From Chryseobacterium sp. GVT01B (lineage in GTDB: Bacteria; Bacteroidota; Bacteroidia; Flavobacteriales; Weeksellaceae): 64,000 nucleotides of DNA. Every line of letters begins with the position of its first letter. The first letter of the stretch is position 1. Location of the stretch: the NCBI RefSeq assembly GCF_019970045.1, contig NZ_JAHXYI010000004.1, positions 248,001-312,000 of the forward strand, given 5' to 3'. The notes below the pieces were generated by a model. It worked only from the letters and a program-made list of their open reading frames with translations. It had not been told where the DNA came from and ran no database searches. Shown here one piece after another: positions 7,905 through 16,390 of the stretch. The position numbers were made by a program, and so were the translations under genes.

Positions 7905-8457
7905 GGGTGTTTAACTTTTTAATGTTATATGCATTTATACTTTTTTTATTTCCTTGATATTTTTCATCTAATAACCTAATCCTTCTGACAGAAACAATAA
8001 AATTCATATCTTTTATTTCCTTATTTTGATTAAGCATGAAAATGGATATATCCTTTACCAGCTTATTTCTTTTTTTTCTATTATCAAACATATTGGTCAG
8101 GTTTATTGACATAGACATGTATTTGACATTAGATTCTTTAGTGTTGAAAGATATTGGTATGGGAATATTTGTACTGTTTGTAGTGAAACTGTATTCAATC
8201 TTATTTCTATTAAGATTAGGTGAATAGAATGCATATCCCCTGTCAATTCCGGCATAATTTGAATAGTACATTATGATGTCAGGATAGTATGATGTATCAG
8301 TTGGAACTATGTGTGCATAAATTTTTCCAACGGGATTTAATGCTATTTTTTTTATATCTTTAAAATATCCCAGCGAATAGATATTATTTGTTATTGATAC
8401 TATTGCATGAAATATTAAAATAAAAAAAATAAAGAATATCCAAGTATTTTTTTTCAT
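7897..8457 (-). CDS. SdpA-like exported/membrane-anchored protein
   Basis: A 186-residue protein with one N-terminal membrane anchor or signal (about 6-28) and a soluble part. The segment IDRGYAFYSPNLNRN (about 70-84) resembles the aromatic-plus-Pro motif that follows the anchor in SdpA proteins, and the following region is beta-rich. It sits immediately upstream of and overlaps the SdpB-like gene, exactly where SdpA is found. Sequence similarity is weak by eye, so SdpA-like is a call from architecture and neighbourhood. An alternative is any membrane-tethered accessory protein of unknown family. No catalytic residues are recognisable. Confidence 0.55.
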   Translation of the reverse strand: MKKNTWIFFIFFILIFHAIVSITNNIYSLGYFKDIKKIALNPVGKIYAHIVPTDTSYYPDIIMYYSNYAGIDRGYAFYSPNLNRNKIEYSFTTNSTNIPIPISFNTKESNVKYMSMSINLTNMFDNRKKRNKLVKDISIFMLNQNKEIKDMNFIVSVRRIRLLDEKYQGNKKSINAYNIKKLNTHE

Positions 8458-8487
8458 TGAAAACTTTAATATAAAAGTGATAATAAA

Positions 8488-8514
8488 TGAGCTGTCCGAA
8501 TGATGGACAGCTCA
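8488..8514 (-). terminator. Hairpin between the peptide gene and its processing genes
   Basis: A perfect 10-bp inverted repeat TGAGCTGTCC/GGACAGCTCA with a 7-base loop lies 18 bases past the peptide stop. The following T-tract is weak (ATTTATTATC). It could therefore be a partial terminator or an mRNA-stabilising stem that makes the peptide message more abundant than the downstream message, as is common in bacteriocin operons. Confidence 0.6.
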
Positions 8515-8531
8515 ATAAAGCTTTGGTAAAA

Positions 8532-8750
8532 TTATTCCCAGCCTCCTAATCCAGCAATGTCCTTGCTCCAAAGAAGTACGAAACCTGCTGCTGCTTCAGT
8601 TTCAAGCTGCTCTGCATTTTTTTCTGTAACAGCAGTGTTATTTTTGTTAGCTTCAACTGTACTATCGTTTGCTTTTGCAAAAGTAAATAGTGATGTAGAA
8701 ACTAAAGCTACTGCTACTAAAGCTACGATTGACTTAGTTTTCTTATACAT
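8532..8750 (-). CDS. Exported peptide precursor, candidate toxin or signal of the SDP-like cluster
   Basis: A 72-residue precursor. Residues 1-27 are a signal peptide ending in FTFAKA. Residues 28-52 are a polar, acidic spacer rich in Asn, Thr and Glu. Residues 53-72 (AAAGFVLLWSKDIAGLGGWE) form a short amphipathic hydrophobic tail with two Trp and no Cys. This three-part layout is that of a secreted precursor from which a C-terminal membrane-active peptide is cut. In SDP systems the toxin is likewise cut from a secreted precursor, though SdpC itself is longer and carries a disulfide. The gene is followed by a hairpin and then the SdpA-, SdpB- and ABC-like genes. The peptide family is unknown to me. 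The toxin role is inference. Confidence 0.7.
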   Translation of the reverse strand: MYKKTKSIVALVAVALVSTSLFTFAKANDSTVEANKNNTAVTEKNAEQLETEAAAGFVLLWSKDIAGLGGWE

Positions 8751-8829
8751 ATTTTTAAGAATAATTATTAACGATTTGACTCCATTTTATTTCGGCTGAG
8801 CCCTCTTCCTTCTGTTTTATGAAAAATGT

Positions 8830-9684
8830 CTAAAGTTTGTTATTAGTTTCTATATTGTAAATATTGTTTTTAAGAATATTCATTACTTTTTTATTTTCAG
8901 CTTTAATAACTTCTGATACAGTTCTACCGTCAGGCATTTTCTTATTCATATCGTCTGAAGTCATTTTATTTATAAGTTTTCCCATTGGATTTTCTTGATA
9001 ATCCTTAAACATGGTTAAAAATTTTCTTTTATCTACTTCAATGATATTTTTACTGCCCAATTTATCTGAGAATGAGTTCTCTTCGTAATTTGTTATCTTT
9101 TTATTGCCGGCTAAAACCCATGAAAATTCTTTTTTCTCATCCTCAATCTTCACGATTAAACCAGGCAATCCGAAAAATTTATATGGACCATCTTGAAATG
9201 GAATTGTTTTACTGAACCAAGCTGTCCATTTTCTTCCATTAAATTCAACAGTCGCTTTTTGAACAGGATATTCGTTAATTGTAGAGGTTTCTGTTTTTAT
9301 TTTCCAATTTAACTTAGCCTCTTCAGAGTAATTAAACTTATCATTTAAAATTTTATCATAGAAATAAATTTCTTTACTTGGATTTTTCTTTATAACCTTA
9401 TAAGAAAAAACAGGAATTTTAAGCATTTTACTTAGATCAGGGGTATTACCTGATTGTTTAGATTTTTGTAAAATATCATTAATGAGTGAATCCTGGGAAA
9501 CAGATAAGTAATCTCTATAGATTGATTTATCACCCGTAATATCAAGGATTGTTAAAATTTTTTCATAAGTCAAAGAATCCTTATTCTTTTTATAGGTAAG
9601 TTCATAGAAAAATCTATTAGCTTCAGTTTGACTATATGTCTTGCTAAAAAATAATACAATGATAATAAAGAATGCTTTCTGCAT
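8830..9684 (-). CDS. GLPGL-family exported protein
   Basis: A 284-residue protein with a signal peptide (about 1-18, ending KTYSQ) and the family's namesake motif FFGLPGLIVKIED at about 170-182. GLPGL proteins are Bacteroidota-specific secreted or periplasmic proteins of unknown function, often near TonB-dependent receptors or regulators. The region before the motif has YPVQKATVEFNGRKWTAWFS, typical of the family. It is 80 bases upstream of the peptide precursor on the same strand, and I see no promoter in the gap, so it may be co-transcribed with the SDP-like cluster. Whether it takes part in that system is open. Confidence 0.88.
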   Translation of the reverse strand: MQKAFFIIIVLFFSKTYSQTEANRFFYELTYKKNKDSLTYEKILTILDITGDKSIYRDYLSVSQDSLINDILQKSKQSGNTPDLSKMLKIPVFSYKVIKKNPSKEIYFYDKILNDKFNYSEEAKLNWKIKTETSTINEYPVQKATVEFNGRKWTAWFSKTIPFQDGPYKFFGLPGLIVKIEDEKKEFSWVLAGNKKITNYEENSFSDKLGSKNIIEVDKRKFLTMFKDYQENPMGKLINKMTSDDMNKKMPDGRTVSEVIKAENKKVMNILKNNIYNIETNNKL

Positions 9685-9742
9685 GTTAAATATTTTATTG
9701 ATTTGAGTCGATTGAAAATCTTCTAATCTGTTTTAACTGATG

Positions 9743-9750
9743 CAAACTTA
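9743..9750 (-). promoter_or_regulatory. -7 promoter box for GLPGL and possibly the peptide cluster
   Basis: The minus strand reads TAAGTTTG (perfect TAnnTTTG), about 58 bases before the GLPGL ATG. A TTG lies 15 bases upstream, shorter than usual. Confidence 0.5.
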
Positions 9751-9775
9751 GGGATGAATGGAAGGCAAAAAAAGC

Positions 9776-9832
9776 AATAACACTCAGGATTTATAAATTT
9801 ATCATATAAATTTATAAATCCTGAGTGTTATT
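9776..9832 (-). terminator. Perfect 27-bp inverted repeat, likely long-stem terminator
   Basis: Arms at 9776-9802 and 9806-9832 are exact complements with a 3-base loop. On the minus strand the stem is followed by GCTTTTTTTGCC, so it can terminate the regulator gene at 9879. The stem is far longer than other terminators here. A partial copy of one arm (19 of 23 bases) occurs at 11753-11775 in front of the lanthipeptide operon. Confidence 0.7.
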
Positions 9833-9878
9833 TAAGTAGTTGTACTGTAGGTTTTTAGGTGTTTTTTTTGATGTAAAA

Positions 9879-11636
9879 TTATGATGTAATTGATTTCTCA
9901 ATTTCTTTAATGTAAATAGAAGTGGTAGTCCCTGTTTTTTTCTTAAATGCGACAGAAAAAGCCTGCACATTGTTGTAACCAAGCTCTTCTGCGATAGCTG
10001 GAAGCTTATAAGATCTGAATTTTTTGTCTTCTATTAATCGTTTTAATACATAATCAATACGTAAATCGTTAAGATAAGAATTGAAGTTTTTACCTTTACT
10101 GTTGTTGATAGTTTCAGATAAATATGCAGTGTTGGTTTTTATTTTTTTAGCCAAATTAACTAAAGTGATACCTTTTTTTAGGTATAACTCTTTAGCTTCA
10201 AAAGTTTTCAGTTCTTTAAGAATAGATATCTTGACATCCTCAGGGATAATTTTAGCAGTTTTTTCTTCTGCTTCTACTGTTTCAGTTTCCTCAATTTCTA
10301 ATTCTTCTACTTCAACCTGCTTCAATATTTGGGGTATCGAAGTTTCGTTATTAATGTCAGTAGGAGTAATATCCTTTTTTTCAAATTGCTGAATTAATTC
10401 CTGAGCAATTTTCCGGTGTTTTTTTTCAGTCTTTTTTGCTTTATAATAGAGATATAGAATTAATAATAGTATTATCAATAAAATTACAATAGAAACATGT
10501 AAAATTGTTTTTCTGTTATTTAAGTCATTAATTATATTTTCCTTTTCCTGTAAAAGGTTAGGTGTATCATATTTTTTAGGCAATTCTGTGGATAAATATT
10601 GGAACTGCTCATCAAGTTTTTTGTCTACTTTTAAAAATCGTTCAATATAGTACAGTTGCTTTTCTTTATCATTTTTTTCTTTGTAATAATCGATGAGATA
10701 AGTATATATTTCCCGGAGCTTAGGAAAAGTAATTTCTGTTTTTTGAACATTACTATCTAGTAATATAAAATACTGTGCAGCTTTTTCTTTGTTTTTTAAA
10801 CCATCATAAGCTTTACCCAGATCATAAAGTGCATAATTAGCATTGTTTTCATTGATTTTTATTAAATCATTATAAACAGTGGTTAGCTTTGTAATTGCTG
10901 TACCGTATTTTTTCTGCTTTAAGTCATACTTTCCGGATAAAAAAGAGTATAAAGTAAGATCATAACTATTTTTATTGGTATTAGCGAATGCTTGCCCTTC
11001 CTGAATGAGAATATTTGCAGAATCCAGCTTATTGATCTCAAGATAACAACTTATAAGTGCTATGCGTATTTGATTTTGCTGATATTCGTCTGTTATATTA
11101 TTCCTGTTATACAAATAACCTCTGAATATCTTCGCAGCCTCAACGTTTTTACCTATATAGCTATTAATATAAGCAATGTTCATATTAGCATAAGCTGTCT
11201 GTTTTTCATCATTCTGCTCTTTAGCATATTTTAACCCAAGAACATAATTGTCTAATGCTGCTTTTAAATTATCGTACTTATAATATAGATTTCCTTTTAT
11301 CAAGTAAGTTCTGGCAGGATATAAGTTTCCCTTTATATCTTTTGTAATTAAAGCTAAACTATCAATGTACTTTAAGGCAGTGGGGAAATTTTCATTAAAA
11401 TGTATAAGATTATAGCCTTCAGCTATTTCTAAAGTATTTTTTTCTTTTTTAGCTTTTTGTAGATAATATTTACCAATTCGTTCAGACTGAAGAGTTTGGT
11501 TATGATCGTAATAATCATAAAACTTATTCTTTAGCTGAGAGTAATTAAATTCATATAAGCTATCAATTTTATTCTTCTGAGCGCTTATCAAATTATTAAA
11601 TAAAAATATTATAATTAGAAATATATACTTCATCAT
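9879..11636 (-). CDS. Membrane-anchored TPR / AraC-type regulator
   Basis: A 585-residue protein. A signal or anchor (about 1-19) precedes a periplasmic TPR-like helical repeat region (about 30-340), a membrane helix at about 370-392 (ILHVSIVILLIILLLILYLYY), an acidic linker rich in Glu and Val (about 415-455) and a C-terminal AraC-type helix-turn-helix (about 470-575, with LAEELGYNNVQAFSVAFKKKTG near the end). Such one-component receptors bind an external signal and control transcription directly. I start it at the ATG at 11634-11636 because the -7 box at 11651-11658 leaves no room for an earlier start. It is divergent from the lanthipeptide operon and may sense its product. Confidence 0.85.
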   Translation of the reverse strand: MMKYIFLIIIFLFNNLISAQKNKIDSLYEFNYSQLKNKFYDYYDHNQTLQSERIGKYYLQKAKKEKNTLEIAEGYNLIHFNENFPTALKYIDSLALITKDIKGNLYPARTYLIKGNLYYKYDNLKAALDNYVLGLKYAKEQNDEKQTAYANMNIAYINSYIGKNVEAAKIFRGYLYNRNNITDEYQQNQIRIALISCYLEINKLDSANILIQEGQAFANTNKNSYDLTLYSFLSGKYDLKQKKYGTAITKLTTVYNDLIKINENNANYALYDLGKAYDGLKNKEKAAQYFILLDSNVQKTEITFPKLREIYTYLIDYYKEKNDKEKQLYYIERFLKVDKKLDEQFQYLSTELPKKYDTPNLLQEKENIINDLNNRKTILHVSIVILLIILLLILYLYYKAKKTEKKHRKIAQELIQQFEKKDITPTDINNETSIPQILKQVEVEELEIEETETVEAEEKTAKIIPEDVKISILKELKTFEAKELYLKKGITLVNLAKKIKTNTAYLSETINNSKGKNFNSYLNDLRIDYVLKRLIEDKKFRSYKLPAIAEELGYNNVQAFSVAFKKKTGTTTSIYIKEIEKSITS

Positions 11637-11650
11637 TTTGTAATACAATG

Positions 11651-11658
11651 CAAATTTA
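11651..11658 (-). promoter_or_regulatory. -7 promoter box for the TPR/AraC regulator
   Basis: The minus strand reads TAAATTTG, a perfect TAnnTTTG, 14 bases before the chosen ATG. A TTG lies 13 bases further upstream, which is too close for a standard -33. Confidence 0.5.
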
Positions 11659-11834
11659 CATTTTTATTCATCAAATAGAAATTCTTGAAAAAAATAAAGA
11701 AAATATGTAACTTAATAATAGTGTGATTATTAGACTGTTTTTAGTATTATTGATTTATAAATCCAGAATGTGTTTTTATTGCAGTTTTGAAAAATATTCT
11801 TTTATTTGCTGCTAGTTTTTAAATATTATCATTA

Positions 11835-12002
11835 ATGAAAAAGGCAATCAAATCTGAAAAAAAATTATCGCTAAAGAAATTACAAATAATGAAAATTAGC
11901 GAAATGAAAACAATTATTGGAGGCAATAATCAGCTGGAAAAAGACGATAGTGATGAACCAGGGACATTATTACCTAATAATACTATATCAGTGAGAGGTT
12001 AA
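11835..12002 (+). CDS. Class I lanthipeptide precursor without cysteine
   Basis: A 55-residue peptide. The leader (1-30) has the Bacteroidota lanthipeptide pattern KLSLKKLQIMKISEMKTIIGG, ending in Gly-Gly at 29-30. The 25-residue core (NNQLEKDDSDEPGTLLP then NNTISVRG) contains Ser39, Thr44, Thr50 and Ser52 as dehydration candidates, and Pro42 and Pro47. It has no Cys, so a lanthionine ring cannot form within it. The next gene, a prolyl oligopeptidase, starts 2 bases after the stop, and two LanB genes follow. The leader and context make a modified peptide very likely. The product may be a linear dehydroamino-acid peptide. Confidence 0.8.
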   Translation: MKKAIKSEKKLSLKKLQIMKISEMKTIIGGNNQLEKDDSDEPGTLLPNNTISVRG

Positions 12003-12004
12003 AA

Positions 12005-14176
12005 ATGAAACAATTAATATTTATCATTATTAGCATTTTCTATTCTTTCTTTCTATATGCTCAAAAAAGTAATCCAGCTCCCTCTATTTCGGCAACAGAC
12101 GAATATTTTGGGAACAAGATTGTAGATGAATACAGAAATTTAGAAAACTTAGATAATCCTTCAACAAAAAAATGGATGAAGGAACAAACAGATTATACCA
12201 ACTCTATTCTTGGTAAGATTCCCAAAAGGAAGTTTTATTTAAATCAAAGACTGGAATTTGATCAAAGACAAGGTTACTCCATTTCGAATTTAAATATAAC
12301 TAATAATGATAAATATTTCTATTTAAAGAAAAATGGCAATGAGAAAGTTGCCAAATTATATTACCGGGAGAGCTTTTCTGGAGAAGAAATACTTCTTTAT
12401 GATCCGGCAAATTATAAAAGTAATGAACAAAATCATCAATTTGTTATTAATTATATTATCCCCGATTTAATTGGAAATAGGATAGCTGTTTCGATGGCTG
12501 AAAAAGGGAAAGAACTTTCAGAGGTTATTATTATAGATGTAAAAAGCAAATACATCTATCCCGAAGTTATTGTTAATACAGCACCTGCAAATATAGGAGG
12601 AATAAATTGGTTGGATGATAATTCTGGCTTTTTCTATACATATTTTCCAATAAAGGACTCTAAGTCTTCTGATTTCTATAAAAATGCACAAGTTGTTTTA
12701 TACAAAATAGGAACAGACCCAAAGAAAGTAGTAGATGTTTTTTCCGCCAGTAATAATCCAGAACTAAAAATAGATGAAAAGAAAGCTCCTATTATTTTAG
12801 ACTCTAACGACAGATTTTATATTGGAATGCTACTTGATAATGAGTATTACAGACAAACATTTATCATTGCAAAGCAAGATTTGTTAGAAGGTAAAAAAAC
12901 ATGGAAGCCTCTTTATAATAAAGAAGATAAAGTGAGATCTCTACAACTCTCAGACAATGATTTATTTTTCTTATCCCAATACAATTCTCAAAACAATACA
13001 CTTTGTAAGACAAATCTTGTAAAACCTGATTTTAGAAATCCTGAAATACTTATTCCTGAAAAAACAGATGAAGTTATTGGGCAATACAGAATAACTAAAG
13101 ATGGTATCTATTATACTACAACTAAAAATGGAGTAGAAGCAAAGCTATATCAATATAAAGAAGGTAAAGATCGTTCGATTGGGCTTCCCTATCCATCTGG
13201 TAATATTAGTTTAAAGGCGAAAGGAAAAGATTTTTCAGAAATCTGGGTTAGCTGCTCAGGATGGGCAAATGAAGAACAACGTTTTAGATATGATTTGAAA
13301 ACTGGTTTATTTTCTCCTGAAAGTTTAACTCCAATTACAGATTATCCAGAATTTAGAGATATTATAGTTAAAGAAATCACTGTAAAAGCAAGAGACGGAG
13401 AAGAAATACCATTATCTCTTATATATAATAAAAATATTAAGATGAATGGTAAAAATCCTGTATTAATAGATTCTTATGGAGCATATGGATATTCTAGAGC
13501 CCCATTTTTTTCTAGAATTTATTTATTATGGGCCAATCAGGGAGGAATTTTTGCAATCGCCCATGTGAGAGGAGGAGGTGAAAAAGGAAAAAAGTGGCGT
13601 TTAGGGGGATATAAAGAAACGAAGCCTAATACGTGGAGGGATTTAGTAGACTGTACAGAATATTTAATTAATAAAAAATATACCTCAAAAGATAAAGTTG
13701 CAATTTGGGGAGCCAGCGCAGGAGGAATTACGGTGGGAAGAGCAATAACAGAAAGACCAGACCTTTTTAAAGCTGCAATTTTGGAAGCTCCATCTATTAA
13801 TACATTGAGGAATGTGATTAGTATGGATATTAACTCAGAGGAATATGGAAATATAAAAGATCCAAAAGAATTTAAAGCTTTGCAGGAGATGGATGCATAT
13901 TACCACATAAAAAAAGGAGTAAAATATCCTGCAACATTTATAACAGCAGGAATAAATGATCCAAGAGTAATTGCGTGGGAGCCTGTAAAATTCGCGGCTA
14001 AGTTGATGGCTGATAATAGTTCTAAAAATCCAGTATTACTTCAAGTAGATTATGAAGGAGGTCACGGAAATAATACAACTGCTGCTCATGGGCATGCTAA
14101 TCTATCAGATATTTTTGCTTTTGCCTTCTGGCAATTAGGACATCCTGACTACCAGCCTCAAAATCAAAAAAAATAA
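12005..14176 (+). CDS. Secreted prolyl oligopeptidase (S9A), likely precursor-processing
   Basis: A 723-residue serine peptidase that cuts short peptides after proline. It has a signal peptide (about 1-20, ending LYAQ), an N-terminal beta-propeller region (about 75-430) and a C-terminal alpha/beta hydrolase domain. The catalytic Ser is in GASAGG (about residue 570), the Asp in GINDPR (about 650) and the His in EGGHGNN (about 686). Also typical of S9A is AHVRGGGEKGKKWR (about 518-531). It sits between the precursor and LanB genes in one operon. S9-type peptidases are known leader proteases in some lanthipeptide systems (FlaP in class III). The substrate link is inference. Confidence 0.9.
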   Translation: MKQLIFIIISIFYSFFLYAQKSNPAPSISATDEYFGNKIVDEYRNLENLDNPSTKKWMKEQTDYTNSILGKIPKRKFYLNQRLEFDQRQGYSISNLNITNNDKYFYLKKNGNEKVAKLYYRESFSGEEILLYDPANYKSNEQNHQFVINYIIPDLIGNRIAVSMAEKGKELSEVIIIDVKSKYIYPEVIVNTAPANIGGINWLDDNSGFFYTYFPIKDSKSSDFYKNAQVVLYKIGTDPKKVVDVFSASNNPELKIDEKKAPIILDSNDRFYIGMLLDNEYYRQTFIIAKQDLLEGKKTWKPLYNKEDKVRSLQLSDNDLFFLSQYNSQNNTLCKTNLVKPDFRNPEILIPEKTDEVIGQYRITKDGIYYTTTKNGVEAKLYQYKEGKDRSIGLPYPSGNISLKAKGKDFSEIWVSCSGWANEEQRFRYDLKTGLFSPESLTPITDYPEFRDIIVKEITVKARDGEEIPLSLIYNKNIKMNGKNPVLIDSYGAYGYSRAPFFSRIYLLWANQGGIFAIAHVRGGGEKGKKWRLGGYKETKPNTWRDLVDCTEYLINKKYTSKDKVAIWGASAGGITVGRAITERPDLFKAAILEAPSINTLRNVISMDINSEEYGNIKDPKEFKALQEMDAYYHIKKGVKYPATFITAGINDPRVIAWEPVKFAAKLMADNSSKNPVLLQVDYEGGHGNNTTAAHGHANLSDIFAFAFWQLGHPDYQPQNQKK

Positions 14177-16390
14177 ATGTCTCGTTTTCCATATCTTTTT
14201 TTTGAGGAGTATGTTGTACGTACTCCTATGTTATCATATAAAAACTTCCATAGAAACTTCCATAAAGAAGAAGTTTTGGATGAAGAAGTAAAAGAAGTAT
14301 ATAGTGATCCTGCCTTTCAGGAATCCATCTATCTTGCGTCACCTGATTTATATGTGGCATTAAGAAAATGGATTGACTCAGAAAAAGAATTTTCGCCCAA
14401 AGAATACCAAAGACTAAATTATACCTTTTTGAAATACTATAGCCGAATGAGTACACGCAGTACACCATTCGGCTTATTTTCTGGAGTTAAATTGGGGAAA
14501 TTCACGGATGAAACTGTTGCGGCTAAAAATCACAAATTAATGATAACTGACCAAATTAGAGATACTAAACTTGATATGCATTTTTTGGTTGGTTTGGTCA
14601 ATCATTTTGTAAAAACGCCGAAAATAGCAGATCAGCTTTTATTTTATCCTAATAATAGTATTTACAAATTAGGTAATAAAATAAGGTATATCGAATATCA
14701 ACAGTTAGATGGGAAAAGAGAACACATTATTTCATCTGCTTTAATTTCTGACGAACTAAAGAGTATACTGGATTTTTCCAAACCAGGAAAAACCATTCAT
14801 CAAATTTCAAAAATCCTTATTAATGCTGAAATTACAATTGAAGATGCTGCAGAATTTGTAGAAGAGCTCATCAATAATCAAATACTTGTAAGTGAATTAG
14901 AACCTAATGTTTCAGGAAAAGACTTCTTAGATACTATTATCTCTGTTTTAAACAGAATAAAAGCTGAAAAAGAAGTTGAAATTTTAATTTTGATAAAAAA
15001 GAAACTAGAAGAATTAGATCAGGAAATTACGAATCCAATTTGTAAATATGCTGAAGTTGAAGGATTAATTAAATCTTTTGAAATTGAATACGAACAAAAA
15101 TATTTATTTCAAACAGATTTGTATTTCAAGGATACTTTTGAATTATCAACTAGTTGGAAAAAGAAACTTAAACAAGGAATTAGCTTTTTAAATAAAATTA
15201 ATTTTAAGGAAAGGGAAAATGAATTTTCAATGTTTAAAAAAGCTTTTTCCGAAAGATTTGAATCACAGGAAATACCTTTATTGTATGTTCTTGATGCTGA
15301 AGTTGGAATTGGTTATAAACAAAATGTTTCAATTAAAGGTATGCATCCTTATTTAGATGATTTGAAAATTTCAAATTCTAAACAGCAGAATTTACATATT
15401 AAGTTTAACCCGGTTCATAAAATTCTTAACGAAAAGTTGCAAGATGCGTTGTTGGAAGATTTGTATAAGATTGAGTTAACGGATGAGGACTTTAAAGACT
15501 TTAATGAAAGCTGGAATGATCTGCCTGATACAATTTCTTTTTTTGCAGAAATTATTACGGATCATAATCAAGAAAAATTATGTTTAAATAATAGTACAGG
15601 AAACAGTGCAGGGAATCTGCTGGGAAGATTTTGTTCAGAAAAAGCGGAAGTACAACATTTGACAAAAACTATTGCGGACAAAGAGGAAGAAATAAACCCA
15701 GAATTTATTCTAGCAGAACTTATTCATTTGCCGGAATCCAGAATAGGAAATATAATAAGAAGGCCAACCTTAAGGCAGTATGAGATCCCTTATTTAGCTC
15801 AATCTCTGTTACCGTCAGAAAATCAAATACAAGTAGAAGATTTATATATTTCTTTGAAAAATGATAGGATCGTATTACGCTCAAAAAAATTGGATAAAGA
15901 AATTAAACCTTATCTTACAAACGCCCATAATTATCATGCAAATACTCTACCTGTTTATCATTTTTTATCTGATCTGTATTCCCAAGATGTAAAATCAGGT
16001 CTTTATTTCAGTTGGGGAGGATTGGAACATATTTATACATTTTTACCAAGGGTAGAATATAATGATATCATTCTTTCAAAAGCTCGGTGGAAGATAACAG
16101 AAAAAGCTATTTCATTTTTGGAATCATCAATTTTAGATAAGAAAAATTTTTTACTAAAAGTAAAAGAGTGGAGACAGAAGAGAAAAATTCCAGTATGGAT
16201 TCAATGGGTAAAGTTTGATAACACTCTAACAATAAACCTTGAAAATTATGATATGGCAATGCTTTTTATACAAACTGTAAAAAAAGAAAAGACAATCATT
16301 ATTGAAGAATTTTTATGGAATGAAAATGATGATTTTAAGCGTGAATTTGTATTTCCTATGTATAAAGATAAAAAAGTGAAGAATGACTGA
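14177..16390 (+). CDS. Lantibiotic dehydratase, glutamylation half (LanB N-terminal)
   Basis: A 737-residue protein matching the large N-terminal domain of class I LanB, which uses glutamyl-tRNA to glutamylate Ser/Thr of the precursor. RMSTRSTPFGLFSGVKLGKF at about 93-112 is the family signature, and RRPTLRQYEIP occurs at about 531. Full LanB proteins are near 1000 residues. Here the elimination domain is a separate downstream gene, as in the pinensin system. The start codon follows the peptidase stop directly (junction TAAATG) and the end overlaps the next gene by 8 bases, so the genes are coupled. No LanC cyclase or LanT exporter is nearby. Confidence 0.9.
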   Translation: MSRFPYLFFEEYVVRTPMLSYKNFHRNFHKEEVLDEEVKEVYSDPAFQESIYLASPDLYVALRKWIDSEKEFSPKEYQRLNYTFLKYYSRMSTRSTPFGLFSGVKLGKFTDETVAAKNHKLMITDQIRDTKLDMHFLVGLVNHFVKTPKIADQLLFYPNNSIYKLGNKIRYIEYQQLDGKREHIISSALISDELKSILDFSKPGKTIHQISKILINAEITIEDAAEFVEELINNQILVSELEPNVSGKDFLDTIISVLNRIKAEKEVEILILIKKKLEELDQEITNPICKYAEVEGLIKSFEIEYEQKYLFQTDLYFKDTFELSTSWKKKLKQGISFLNKINFKERENEFSMFKKAFSERFESQEIPLLYVLDAEVGIGYKQNVSIKGMHPYLDDLKISNSKQQNLHIKFNPVHKILNEKLQDALLEDLYKIELTDEDFKDFNESWNDLPDTISFFAEIITDHNQEKLCLNNSTGNSAGNLLGRFCSEKAEVQHLTKTIADKEEEINPEFILAELIHLPESRIGNIIRRPTLRQYEIPYLAQSLLPSENQIQVEDLYISLKNDRIVLRSKKLDKEIKPYLTNAHNYHANTLPVYHFLSDLYSQDVKSGLYFSWGGLEHIYTFLPRVEYNDIILSKARWKITEKAISFLESSILDKKNFLLKVKEWRQKRKIPVWIQWVKFDNTLTINLENYDMAMLFIQTVKKEKTIIIEEFLWNENDDFKREFVFPMYKDKKVKND

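Noticed and set aside
4057-8750. Insertion sequence or prophage as explanation of this cluster
   Set aside because: No transposase, integrase, terminal repeats or phage genes are visible in or around it.
8557-8799. A plus-strand frame of about 80 codons opposite the peptide precursor
   Set aside because: It mirrors the Ala/Ser-rich signal-peptide region and the minus-strand precursor has a far better signal peptide and context.
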